A DNA stretch of 64,000 nt from Paenibacillus antarcticus (lineage in GTDB: Bacteria > Bacillota > Bacilli > Paenibacillales > Paenibacillaceae). The position numbers and the translations under genes are program-made. The stretch is from the NCBI RefSeq assembly GCF_001637225.1, contig NZ_LVJI01000044.1:58583-122582 (forward strand), read 5' to 3'. Shown one piece after another: positions 1 to 8,221 of the stretch (position 1 is its first letter; each line of letters opens with the position of its first letter). A model generated the notes under the pieces. The model was not told the origin of the DNA. It saw nothing but the letters and a program-made list of their open reading frames with translations, and made no database searches.

Positions 1-217
1 TAGGGGAATAAAGTGACAACACAATACCCGTTATGATAGCAATCACACCATAGGTTAAACTCCAGAGCAAATACGTCTCTATTGGGAGCGGTCTCTCATA
101 TGGAACCCAGCCGCTTTCGAATTTAAGCCACCATGCGAGTAGAAATGCTACTTGCACCATAACAAAGTCCGTTAAAATATATAACTGAGTTAGTAATCCC
201 TGACTTCTACGAATCAT
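1..217 (-). CDS. Undecaprenyl-phosphate glycosyl-1-phosphate transferase, N-terminal part (cut by window edge)
   Basis: Only the first 72 codons lie in the window; the gene runs off the left edge. The start ATG overlaps the stop of the upstream glycosyltransferase as ATGA and follows a strong GGAGGTG ribosome binding site. The visible part begins MIRRSQGLLTQLYILTD and contains two hydrophobic segments (about residues 12-27 and 45-68). This is the usual N-terminus of polyprenyl glycosylphosphotransferases (WsaP/WsfP/WcaJ type), which load the first sugar-1-phosphate onto undecaprenyl phosphate in the membrane. Position at the end of a glycosyltransferase operon fits a glycan-initiating role. 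The catalytic C-terminal domain is not visible, so the sugar and even the family remain inferred. Confidence 0.72.
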   Translation of the reverse strand, partial: MIRRSQGLLTQLYILTDFVMVQVAFLLAWWLKFESGWVPYERPLPIETYLLWSLTYGVIAIITGIVLSLYSP

Positions 218-1122
218 AAGTTCACCTCCACCTGATTGTCTGTGGACTCCAAAACAGGCTTCGATCTAGTCAGCTTGTTCTTTAGTAACTCCATCGTAAA
301 TTTCAATCCAATCCCAGTATATATAACCATATTGATACCCCAAAAGTATTGGTCCTTGTAATGTTTACGGTGAAAAACAAACATAGCACGATGAAACTCA
401 TAAATAATGCGAGTTGGTCTGCGGCGAGCACTTCCACCTTTGTAATGGACAATAGAAGTACGAGGGTAATAATAAATTCCCCAACCTGCTTGCTTGATGC
501 GATAACACCAATCAATATCTTCGCCATACATGAAGAATGTCTCATCTAGACCCCCGACCTGCTCGATCGTCTCACTTCTAACCATCATAAAGGCACCCAC
601 CAAACAATCCACAGGATACTCCTCATCAGGATCTAGATGCCCTAGTTGGTACTGATTGAACTTCGGATAATCCGGGAACAGTCTTGATATCCCGAATGCA
701 TAGTAAAAAGACGCCGATGGCGTTGGAAACCCACGTTTACATGCCTTATCGAGCGTTCCATCGGGTAGAATAACCTTACAACCCGATGCTCCTATGATGG
801 GATTGTCATCCATAAATGAGACCATCGTCTGAAACGTATCCTCACGTATAATCGTATCGGAGTTAAGCAGCAAAACATATCGTCCTTTAGCTATAGCCAA
901 CCCTTGATTATTTGCCTTAGCAAATCCAGTATTATCATCATTAGCTATCATTGTAACTTGGGGATATTCTATGGAGATACTCTCAACTGATGAATCAACA
1001 GAGTGATTATCTATAATAATCACTTCAAAGGTGTAGCCCATCTTCGAAGCAAATACGGACTGCAGGCAGTCCAACGTCAGCTTGCATGTATTGTAATTTA
1101 CAATCAAAATACTTAAATCCAT
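214..1122 (-). CDS. Family 2 glycosyltransferase (rhamnosyltransferase-like)
   Basis: A GT-A fold glycosyltransferase of about 302 residues. It opens MDLSILIVNYNTCKLT, the standard first strand of GT2 enzymes, carries an IIDNHS nucleotide-sugar loop and an LLNSDT metal-site equivalent near residue 85, and has GEDIDWCYRIKQAGW, the acceptor/ED motif, near residue 200. These features are typical of WbbL-like rhamnosyltransferases, but the donor sugar cannot be read from sequence. The frame is open 21 nt further upstream from a TTG, but AGGAAG lies about 10 nt before the internal ATG, so that ATG is chosen. It overlaps the next gene (initiating transferase) as ATGA. It acts at the cytoplasmic membrane face on the growing lipid-linked glycan. 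Confidence 0.88.
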   Translation of the reverse strand: MDLSILIVNYNTCKLTLDCLQSVFASKMGYTFEVIIIDNHSVDSSVESISIEYPQVTMIANDDNTGFAKANNQGLAIAKGRYVLLLNSDTIIREDTFQTMVSFMDDNPIIGASGCKVILPDGTLDKACKRGFPTPSASFYYAFGISRLFPDYPKFNQYQLGHLDPDEEYPVDCLVGAFMMVRSETIEQVGGLDETFFMYGEDIDWCYRIKQAGWGIYYYPRTSIVHYKGGSARRRPTRIIYEFHRAMFVFHRKHYKDQYFWGINMVIYTGIGLKFTMELLKNKLTRSKPVLESTDNQVEVNL

Positions 1123-1202
1123 AGAAATAGCACTTCCTGACAAATATAGAATCTCTCAGCATTATTATAACCTATCTAGGATAAAGGGGGAGATTTAGAT
1201 TG

Positions 1203-2141
1203 TTATAACTTACCCGCTATATATACCATTTTAAAAACGATATTATCTATTGTGGATTGCCTATAAAAAGGTGTTTTCAGCGTATAGGCAACTCGTTTAA
1301 AAAGGCTTTGTTGTTGTGTTTTTAAAATTTCATCAATGTCATCGCACTGTTTATTCGTCATAAAATGTATATATACTGACATAAATTCCTTAGCTTGGTT
1401 ACTAAGAATATAATGATTCTGTCCATTCAAAAATCTCAGCGATCGCTTTCTCCATTTACTGATCCACCCATCTGATAATCCGCCCAGTGCATTGGATTGG
1501 TGCTGACGATAAAGGATGCTAGGTTCCGGATCAAATACAATTTCTCCAAAAGCCGACACGACTAAATAAATCCACCAATCGTGCATAATTACGTTTTTCA
1601 AATTGTACGGAAGATTACTCTTCACAAGATTCATAGCTTCTTGATTTATAAGCATTGTACAACCCACACATACATTTTCTATTAATGCGTTATAGGGAGA
1701 TAATAAATGCTGAGGTGGGCTTGGCCATATGCTTAAGGGAGCTAAATGCTCATCAACCATCTGTGTCGTTGAACAATACATTAAAGGCTGACCTTGCTGC
1801 ATCTGATTAATAAGGAGTATCCCACTGATTAACTTGTTATTATTCCATACATCATCTTGGTCACAAAATGCATAATAATCGTATCCTGCTGAGGATCTGC
1901 TTATCAAATCAAAAAAACTTCCAACAACTCCAATATTCTCTTTCTCATATATACAAATTAGATTTGGATACTCCTCTTTGTATTTCTTTAATTTCATCAT
2001 TGTACCATCGGTTGATCCATCATCACGGATTACAATATGGAGTTCAATGTCTACCTGTGAAAGCAAGCTCTTCATTTGTTCATCTATATATTTCTCACCA
2101 TTAAATGTAGATAATAACACTTGGACTTTGAAGCGTTCCAA
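1203..2141 (-). CDS. Family 2 glycosyltransferase
   Basis: A 312-residue GT2 enzyme. Near the N-terminus it has VQVLLSTFNGEKYIDEQ followed by IRDDGSTDGT, the nucleotide-sugar binding loop, and then FCDQDDVW near residue 94, which supplies the DXD-type metal site. This subfamily is common in rhamnan and O-antigen loci. The start is TTG, supported by a perfect AAGGAGG seven bases upstream. The gene follows the rfbD terminator, so it probably heads a separate transcript with the next glycosyltransferase and the initiating transferase; no strong promoter is obvious in the short gap. Specific linkage is unknown. Confidence 0.87.
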   Translation of the reverse strand: MERFKVQVLLSTFNGEKYIDEQMKSLLSQVDIELHIVIRDDGSTDGTMMKLKKYKEEYPNLICIYEKENIGVVGSFFDLISRSSAGYDYYAFCDQDDVWNNNKLISGILLINQMQQGQPLMYCSTTQMVDEHLAPLSIWPSPPQHLLSPYNALIENVCVGCTMLINQEAMNLVKSNLPYNLKNVIMHDWWIYLVVSAFGEIVFDPEPSILYRQHQSNALGGLSDGWISKWRKRSLRFLNGQNHYILSNQAKEFMSVYIHFMTNKQCDDIDEILKTQQQSLFKRVAYTLKTPFYRQSTIDNIVFKMVYIAGKL

Positions 2142-2232
2142 CGTTATACCTCCTTCGTATTCAAAGCAGCAATCAATGTCTTATTATACCATTACCCCCA
2201 AGGAGAATTAGATGATTCCATACAAAGAAACT

Positions 2233-2258
2233 CCCGATCAATTCGACAATTGATCGGG
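2233..2258 (-). terminator. Rho-independent terminator after rfbACBD
   Basis: A perfect 11-bp stem (CCCGATCAATT with its complement) around a 4-base loop lies about 20 bases after the rfbD stop. On the minus strand it is followed by AGTTTCTTTGT, a T-rich tail. It separates the dTDP-rhamnose genes from the downstream glycosyltransferase genes. Confidence 0.85.
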
Positions 2259-2276
2259 AAACTCTAATCATCGTAT

Positions 2277-3140
2277 TTATTTGGCAGTAGTTTCTATGAG
2301 GAAATGCTTCAACCCTTCTCGCCAAGGCTGTAAATCCTGAAACCCATTCGTTCGGATGGATAGATGATCCATGACCGAATTAGTAGGGCGGTGAGCTGGA
2401 CGAGGGAATTCATCTGTCGAACAAGGTTCGGGCTCAGCAATAATGCTGATTCCTAACTTACGAGCCTCTTCAAAGATAGCCTGCGTGAACTCATACCATG
2501 TACATGCACCACTGTTGGAAGCATGGTACACACCGTACTTTTCAGTTGGCATAAGTTCTAATAAGAAGTTAGTCAGATCAACCGTATAGGTTGGAGAGCC
2601 TTTCTGATCGTGCACAACTTTTAGAGAACTCTTGTCTTGACCGAGACGCAACATTGTTTTGACAAAATTATTCCCATGCGCACCATATACCCAAGATGTC
2701 CTAACGATAAAATACCTCGAAGATAAGCTCTGTACTAACACCTCTCCTGCACGTTTTGACTTCCCATAAATGCTCTTGGGATTCGTATTATCATACTCTT
2801 GATATGAATCTTCACTAGTGCCATCAAATACATAATCCGTACTAATATAGATCAGTTTTGATCCATTACTTTCTGCAGCTACCGCTATATTCCTTGTGCC
2901 TACGGTATTTACTTTATAAGCTCCATCTATATCTGTCTCGGCCGCATCGACTGCTGTATAAGCTGCACAGTGAATGACCACATCGGGTTGAAACTGACCA
3001 ATCAATTGATGGCATTGTGCTATATCCGTAATATCTAACTCTTTACGACCACATGCAAGCACATCGTGACCCTTGCTACACAATATAGTAACGACATCCG
3101 TTCCTAATTGACCTGTCGCTCCTGTTACAAGTGCCTTCAT
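2277..3140 (-). CDS. rfbD: dTDP-4-dehydrorhamnose reductase
   Basis: Last enzyme of dTDP-L-rhamnose synthesis: NAD(P)H-dependent reduction of dTDP-4-keto-L-rhamnose. The 287-residue protein is a full-length short-chain dehydrogenase: the Rossmann loop is GATGQLGTD at residues 7-15, DVVIHCAAYTAVD follows near residue 54, and the catalytic pair is YGKSK near residue 125. The start ATG overlaps the rfbB stop as ATGA, and GGGAGA inside the end of rfbB is its ribosome binding site, so translation is coupled. It is the last gene of rfbA-C-B-D and is followed by a clear terminator. The product feeds the rhamnosyltransferases encoded nearby. Confidence 0.96.
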   Translation of the reverse strand: MKALVTGATGQLGTDVVTILCSKGHDVLACGRKELDITDIAQCHQLIGQFQPDVVIHCAAYTAVDAAETDIDGAYKVNTVGTRNIAVAAESNGSKLIYISTDYVFDGTSEDSYQEYDNTNPKSIYGKSKRAGEVLVQSLSSRYFIVRTSWVYGAHGNNFVKTMLRLGQDKSSLKVVHDQKGSPTYTVDLTNFLLELMPTEKYGVYHASNSGACTWYEFTQAIFEEARKLGISIIAEPEPCSTDEFPRPAHRPTNSVMDHLSIRTNGFQDLQPWREGLKHFLIETTAK

Positions 3141-4159
3141 AGAGAATCTCCCAACCGTTCTCCATACTGAGTGATCTGATATTGTTGGTACTCACCCGAT
3201 TGAATACGAGTCCACCATTCTTTGTTATTCAAATACCATTGAATTGTCTCTTTAATGCCCGTCTCGAAATTATGCTTTGGCTTCCAGCCCAACTCTTGTG
3301 CAAGCTTCGTTGGATCTATCCCATAGCGGCGATCATGTCCTAAGCGATCTTCAACATAAGTAATAAGAGATTCAGGTTTATTCAACTCATGTAGAATGGT
3401 CTTCACAATATGAAGATTCGTACGTTCATTGTTACCACCGATATTGTATACTTCACCAACACGTCCTTGATGAATGACAAGATCAATCGCACTACAATGA
3501 TCTTCAACATAAAGCCAGTCGCGAATATTTAAACCATCACCGTATATAGGTAAGGCCTGATCACTCAATGCACGAGATATAATTAATGGAATCAGCTTCT
3601 CAGGGAATTGATAGGGTCCATAGTTATTAGAACATCGAGTAATATTCACAGGCAGACCGAATGTTTCATGATAAGCACGAACTAACAGATCCCCACCAGC
3701 CTTACTAGCGGAATATGGACTATTTGGTTCTAATGGCGTACTCTCCATAAATAGACCCGTCTCTCCAAGTGAACCATATACCTCATCCGTTGATACTTGT
3801 ACATATTTCGTCACACCATATCTCTTAGAAGCATCAAGCAGCACTTGTGTACCCAACACATTGGTCTTCACAAATACTTCCGGCTCAAGGATACTTCGAT
3901 CCACATGCGATTCCGCTGCAAAGTTCACAACCATATCAATACCTTGTTGGAATATTTGATCGATGGCCTGACTATCTGTAATGTCCGTTTTAACAAAAGA
4001 GTAGTTCGGATGATTCTCGATAGACTTAAGATTCTCTAAATTGCCTGCGTAGGTCAACGAATCAATGTTCACAACTTGGTAACTAGGATGTTCTCGCAAC
4101 ATATATATAACGAAATTACTTCCGATAAATCCGGCACCGCCAGTAACTAGTAGTTTCAT
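3137..4159 (-). CDS. rfbB: dTDP-glucose 4,6-dehydratase
   Basis: Second enzyme of the dTDP-L-rhamnose pathway, converting dTDP-glucose to dTDP-4-keto-6-deoxyglucose with bound NAD. The 340-residue protein shows the glycine-rich GGAGFIGSN loop at residues 7-15, the family signature STDEVYG near residue 123, the YSASK catalytic motif near residue 149, and RCSNNYGPYQFPEKLIP, all diagnostic for RmlB. The ATG follows GGGGGTAT. It lies between rfbC (15-base gap) and rfbD (ATGA overlap), so the four genes form one operon. Confidence 0.97.
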   Translation of the reverse strand: MKLLVTGGAGFIGSNFVIYMLREHPSYQVVNIDSLTYAGNLENLKSIENHPNYSFVKTDITDSQAIDQIFQQGIDMVVNFAAESHVDRSILEPEVFVKTNVLGTQVLLDASKRYGVTKYVQVSTDEVYGSLGETGLFMESTPLEPNSPYSASKAGGDLLVRAYHETFGLPVNITRCSNNYGPYQFPEKLIPLIISRALSDQALPIYGDGLNIRDWLYVEDHCSAIDLVIHQGRVGEVYNIGGNNERTNLHIVKTILHELNKPESLITYVEDRLGHDRRYGIDPTKLAQELGWKPKHNFETGIKETIQWYLNNKEWWTRIQSGEYQQYQITQYGERLGDSL

Positions 4160-4174
4160 AAAAAGATATACCCC

Positions 4175-4723
4175 CTACTCAAAATTAAGTTCCGCATCTT
4201 GAAGTAGCGGATGCCGTTGATCTTTGTCCGATAGGATCGGACTTGCTGTAGGCCAATCTATAGCAAGAGCAGGGTCGTTCCATAGTATGCCACGATCATT
4301 CTCCGGTGAGTAATACTCGTCTACTTTGTAGAGAACCTGTGTGTTGGGAACAAGCGTACAGAATCCATGGGCAAAGCCTTTGGGAACTAAGAGCTGTCGA
4401 TGATTGTGTTCACTCAAGATGACACCGACCCATTGGCCGAAAGTGGGTGAGTTACGCCGAATATCTACGATCACGTCATAAATCGCACCGGTAAGCACAC
4501 GGATCAGCTTAGTCTGAGCTTTGGGATTGAGCTGATAGTGAAGTCCGCGTAGAACACCAGGTTCTGCTGAGAGGGATTGGTTATCTTGAATAAAAGCGTA
4601 GTTAATCCCCTGTTCATGTAGGCTGGCCTCATTATAGCTCTCCATAAAAAAGCCCCGAGTGTCGCCATGGACAATCGGTTCAAGCAAGCTCGCACCTGAT
4701 AATATTAGAGAAGTGACTTTCAT
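4175..4723 (-). CDS. rfbC: dTDP-4-dehydrorhamnose 3,5-epimerase
   Basis: Third step of the rhamnose pathway, epimerising C3 and C5 of the 4-keto sugar. The 182-residue length is standard for RmlC. Family landmarks visible: HGDTRGFFMESYN near residue 19, QDNQSLS, LRGLHYQ (the catalytic histidine) near residue 58, and VPKGFAHGF near residue 113. The ATG is preceded by GGGAGG. It sits between rfbA and rfbB with short gaps. The active-site residues expected of the family appear intact. Confidence 0.96.
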   Translation of the reverse strand: MKVTSLILSGASLLEPIVHGDTRGFFMESYNEASLHEQGINYAFIQDNQSLSAEPGVLRGLHYQLNPKAQTKLIRVLTGAIYDVIVDIRRNSPTFGQWVGVILSEHNHRQLLVPKGFAHGFCTLVPNTQVLYKVDEYYSPENDRGILWNDPALAIDWPTASPILSDKDQRHPLLQDAELNFE

Positions 4724-4745
4724 AGCTTAGAGTTCCTCCCTATGT

Positions 4746-5489
4746 TCACAATTTTAATTTGCCGAATGCTTCTTCAAATATCAAACCCTGAGATAACTCG
4801 TTGGCTCGTGCTAATGAAGCGTGTGTTCCTGCATCCGTCCACCAACCTTGAAGGATATCAAATGAAAGTTCATTACGATTAATATAGGCATTATTAACAT
4901 CTGTGATTTCCAATTCACCTCGACTAGAAGGTTTCAAGGTCTTAACGATATCAAACACCTTATGATCGAACATATAAATACCTGTAACTGCATAATCAGA
5001 CTTCGGCTGTTCCGGCTTCTCTTCAATAGAAAGAATTCGCTCTCCTGCAATTTCAGCTACTCCAAATCGATTAGGATCTTGAACTTCTTGTATTAAGATC
5101 TTGGCGCCCTTCTTCTGCTCTTGAAATTTATGCACGTACGGAGTGATATCATCTTCAAAAACATTATCTCCTAGAATAACTACCATTTGATCTTCCCCAA
5201 CAAAATGTTCTGCTAAATCCAGTGCTTGGGCAATACCTCCAGCTTCATCCTGCACTTTATAGGTAAAAGAAACGCCCATATCTCGACCACTACCAAGTAA
5301 GTTAACGACGTCACCCATATGTTCTTTACCAGTAACAATGAGAATGTCCTTAATGCTAGCTTGCTTAAGCTTATAGATTGAGTGAAAGATCATTGGATAT
5401 TTACCGACGGGAAGAAGATGCTTATTAGTAACTTTGGTTAAAGGATAAAGGCGAGAGCCTGTACCACCTGCTAGGATTATACCTTTCAT
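4746..5489 (-). CDS. rfbA: Glucose-1-phosphate thymidylyltransferase (short type)
   Basis: Makes dTDP-glucose from dTTP and glucose-1-phosphate, the entry step to dTDP-L-rhamnose. It starts MKGIILAGGTGSRLYPLTK, the nucleotidyltransferase signature, with ILGDNVFED near residue 105 for metal and substrate binding and EEKPEQPKSDYAVTG near residue 157. At 247 residues it belongs to the short form, like Bacillus SpsI, not the 290-residue enterobacterial RmlA. GGAGGTG lies 7 bases before the ATG. It is the first gene of the rfbA-C-B-D operon, and an extended -10 promoter lies about 55 bases upstream. Confidence 0.95.
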   Translation of the reverse strand: MKGIILAGGTGSRLYPLTKVTNKHLLPVGKYPMIFHSIYKLKQASIKDILIVTGKEHMGDVVNLLGSGRDMGVSFTYKVQDEAGGIAQALDLAEHFVGEDQMVVILGDNVFEDDITPYVHKFQEQKKGAKILIQEVQDPNRFGVAEIAGERILSIEEKPEQPKSDYAVTGIYMFDHKVFDIVKTLKPSSRGELEITDVNNAYINRNELSFDILQGWWTDAGTHASLARANELSQGLIFEEAFGKLKL

Positions 5490-5840
5490 TATGACACCTC
5501 CATATCTTATTTGAATAACCTTTTTACTAATTGCCTAATTAAATATTATAACAAGTATATTCGTGATTACTTTTGCAACTATGAGATCAGTGAGTGTAGA
5601 AATAACAAGACCTCTACTCAGTACATGAGCCTTTAAATTAAGAGTTGAATTTTTATATTTGTCCACTCTTTGAATATGTTTCTTACATGGAGTTAAGCAT
5701 ATTTTGATGTGCTTTTTATCGATTAGGCATTCCGGTTTTCATGATAAGAGCAACCGGCACTACTATGCCTTACAGATACAAATATAGTTTCTGAAATCGT
5801 TCATTTGTACATTCGATTATCAGAAATTACCCATCGCATA
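5490..5840. other. Intergenic region with two imperfect inverted repeats
   Basis: A 351-base gap between the large glycosyltransferase and rfbA without a credible coding frame. It contains the rfbA promoter and two imperfect inverted repeats: AGGCAT/CCGGTT arms at 5725-5737 pairing with 5752-5770, and TTTCTGAAATCG at 5788-5799 pairing with 5814-5826 apart from one extra base. The second lies 15 bases after the glycosyltransferase stop and may be a weak terminator (minus-strand tail CTATATTTGT). The function of the first is not evident. Confidence 0.5.
5545..5553 (-). promoter_or_regulatory. Extended -10 promoter for rfbA operon
   Basis: On the minus strand the sequence TGTTATAAT gives a perfect TATAAT preceded by TGN, the extended -10 of sigma-A promoters. 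No good -35 is seen 16-18 bases upstream, which is common when the extended motif is present. It lies about 55 bases before the rfbA ATG. Confidence 0.6.
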
Positions 5841-8189
5841 TTATGAAATATTCTGATTTACTTTTCCCAAAGTTTTTGTTCTGTTAATCCCCATATTATT
5901 TCCGTATATATTTGAAGATTCTCCAAGAGAGAAGTCTTCCCGTTCTTTCGTTAGATTCGGATTATACGCAGGGTCATTATTAAGAATGCTTGTCCAACGT
6001 CGTTTTACCCAATCGATTTCCTTCATGAAACGTTCCTGCTTCTCTGGAGTATCCTCATACCCTCTACTCTTCGATTCATGGTGATAAAGCTTTACATGAG
6101 GGAGCCAAACATTGTTATATCCTCTACTCCATACTTTAAGACAAAAATCAACATCATTAAATGCCACTTGTAACTCTTCTTCCAAACCACCAACCTCAAT
6201 AAATACCTCTTTGCGAATCATTAAACATGCAGCAGTGACTGCTGTATAGTTAGAGACCACCTTTAACCTTCGGAAGTATCCCGGGTTTTCTCTTGGAAAA
6301 TGTTTGTGGCTATGACCTGCAACACCCCCGAGGCCTAATACAACTCCACCATGCTGTAAAGAATTATCAGGGTAATACAAGCAAGCTCCTACTGCTCCGA
6401 CCTCTGGACGAGTAGCTTGACCAACCATATCAGTCAACCAATTTTCAGATATTACTTCTACATCGTTGTTAAGAAGTAATAATAATTCACCATCCGCTTT
6501 AGTAACACCAAAGTTATTCAACTTAGAATAATTAAAAGGGATGTTTAAAGAGAATACTTTAAACCTTGTCTTCTCCATCTTCTCCCAATAACGATAAGCA
6601 TCAAATGTGGCAGGATCATCACTATCGTTATCAATAATTATTATTTCAAAATTTCCATATGTTGTTTTTTCGAAGATTGATTTTAAACACTTTTGTAGAA
6701 TCGACACCATATTTTTTGTTGGTATTATAATTGAAACCTTAGGATTCCCTACTGGTAAATACCTTGTTAAATAAATATTAGAATGGTCTTCTATCGATTC
6801 CACTGAAGCATTATTCCCCCTTCTTTCAATAGCATCCTTCAAAGCCTTAAGGCCCGAAACATGTGTATAATCTTTCGATGCCGTATCAGATGCGGTAGAG
6901 TTAGGAATTGCTCTCCAGTGATACAGTATTTTAGGAATATGATAAATATTATTAGTTAATTCAGAAACCCTTAACATTAAGTCATAATCCTGACTACCTT
7001 CGTAACCTATACGAAATCCCCCGAGTTGATCTACTATCGTTTTACGATACACTGTTAAGTGACATATGTACATTTGAGACATCAATAAATCCGGAGACCA
7101 ATCCGGTTTGAAAAACGGAGAAAAACGCTCGCCCTCAATAGAGATTTTATCTTCATCACTATAAATAACATCAGCATCGGGACTTTTGTTTAACAAAAGT
7201 ACATTTTCATATAAAGCATAACTTGTTAACTCGTCATCGTGATCTAATAGTGCAATAAATTCTCCGTTTGCAATTTCTATTGCAGAATTTGAGTTTTCAG
7301 AAATATGACCATTCGTTTTTCTGAAAACAACCTTTATACGAGAGTCGCTTTCAGCATACTCTATTAACACCTTGCTAATATGAGGTTTAGTTGAAGCATC
7401 ATCAGATATACAAAGTTCCCAATTCCAATAAACCTGTGTTATAACTGAATCGATGCATTTCCTTAACCATACTTCATCGACATTATAAACAGGGAGGATA
7501 ACTGATATTAACGGTTTATATTCAAATGACTCCATACTTTCCTTAGCTACTCTTATACTATTACTATTAATTCCATTTCGGGTCAGCCATTCATCATAAC
7601 TATGAATAATATTTGTGTTTGTGGTTCCGCCCTGGACAGCCTCTATTTTTTGTCTCAACCCTTTTAAACCTTGAGATTTGTAAACACTAATAGCTTTGCG
7701 CATAAGTGTTCTTAATGTTCGGAAGTTAAATCCACGTTGTTTAACTGTATTTAGGAGTGATTCTAATAAAATATAATGTTTTGTAGTTTTCTTCATTTTT
7801 ACATTTTCCAGTCTAAATTCAGCTTCCATTTCCCCAGGATCTAATCGCAGCTTCTTAATACCCACTGGGATATGAAATGTTGTTGAATACTTACTTTCTC
7901 CAGTAGAAATCGAAGCTAGATTCATACTTCTCTCTTCAGAAAACCCAGCGCCCTCGTCCCAATATAATTTAACTGGAATATTATTTGTACTATTTGAGTC
8001 CCATGATATCGTGTTCCATCCACCAAAAAATCTTCCTTCCAATACAAATGCGGGATCGACTCCAGTTGAAATCCATTTACCCTTCGCCTTCGTCAGATCT
8101 GATACTGGGATAATGTTCAGATTTGATTTAAAACCAAATAAACCAGCGAGCGCTGTATTAATTCGAATAAGTATGTCTACGATCTTCAA
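5841..8189 (-). CDS. Large tandem-GT2 glycosyltransferase with N-terminal accessory domain
   Basis: About 782 residues. Residues 35-132 form an accessory domain that also occurs in the neighbouring permease and methyltransferase (key stretch LYWDEGAGFSEERS, then LRLDPG near residue 114). Two GT2 domains follow: the first from about residue 226 (SVILPVYN, ISDDAST, LLDHDDE metal site near 318), the second from about 484 (VSIIIPTKN, IIDNDSDD, LLNNDVE near 575). A bifunctional polymerase or two successive transfers are both possible. The frame opens at a GTG 15 bases further upstream, but GTGAGGAGG is itself the ribosome binding site, so the TTG six bases after AGGAGG is preferred. It is the last gene of the wzm-wzt-methyltransferase operon. 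Confidence 0.85.
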   Translation of the reverse strand: MKIVDILIRINTALAGLFGFKSNLNIIPVSDLTKAKGKWISTGVDPAFVLEGRFFGGWNTISWDSNSTNNIPVKLYWDEGAGFSEERSMNLASISTGESKYSTTFHIPVGIKKLRLDPGEMEAEFRLENVKMKKTTKHYILLESLLNTVKQRGFNFRTLRTLMRKAISVYKSQGLKGLRQKIEAVQGGTTNTNIIHSYDEWLTRNGINSNSIRVAKESMESFEYKPLISVILPVYNVDEVWLRKCIDSVITQVYWNWELCISDDASTKPHISKVLIEYAESDSRIKVVFRKTNGHISENSNSAIEIANGEFIALLDHDDELTSYALYENVLLLNKSPDADVIYSDEDKISIEGERFSPFFKPDWSPDLLMSQMYICHLTVYRKTIVDQLGGFRIGYEGSQDYDLMLRVSELTNNIYHIPKILYHWRAIPNSTASDTASKDYTHVSGLKALKDAIERRGNNASVESIEDHSNIYLTRYLPVGNPKVSIIIPTKNMVSILQKCLKSIFEKTTYGNFEIIIIDNDSDDPATFDAYRYWEKMEKTRFKVFSLNIPFNYSKLNNFGVTKADGELLLLLNNDVEVISENWLTDMVGQATRPEVGAVGACLYYPDNSLQHGGVVLGLGGVAGHSHKHFPRENPGYFRRLKVVSNYTAVTAACLMIRKEVFIEVGGLEEELQVAFNDVDFCLKVWSRGYNNVWLPHVKLYHHESKSRGYEDTPEKQERFMKEIDWVKRRWTSILNNDPAYNPNLTKEREDFSLGESSNIYGNNMGINRTKTLGKVNQNIS

Positions 8190-8221
8190 TAGAATCCTCC
8201 TCACGGCTTATCTAGTTAGAG

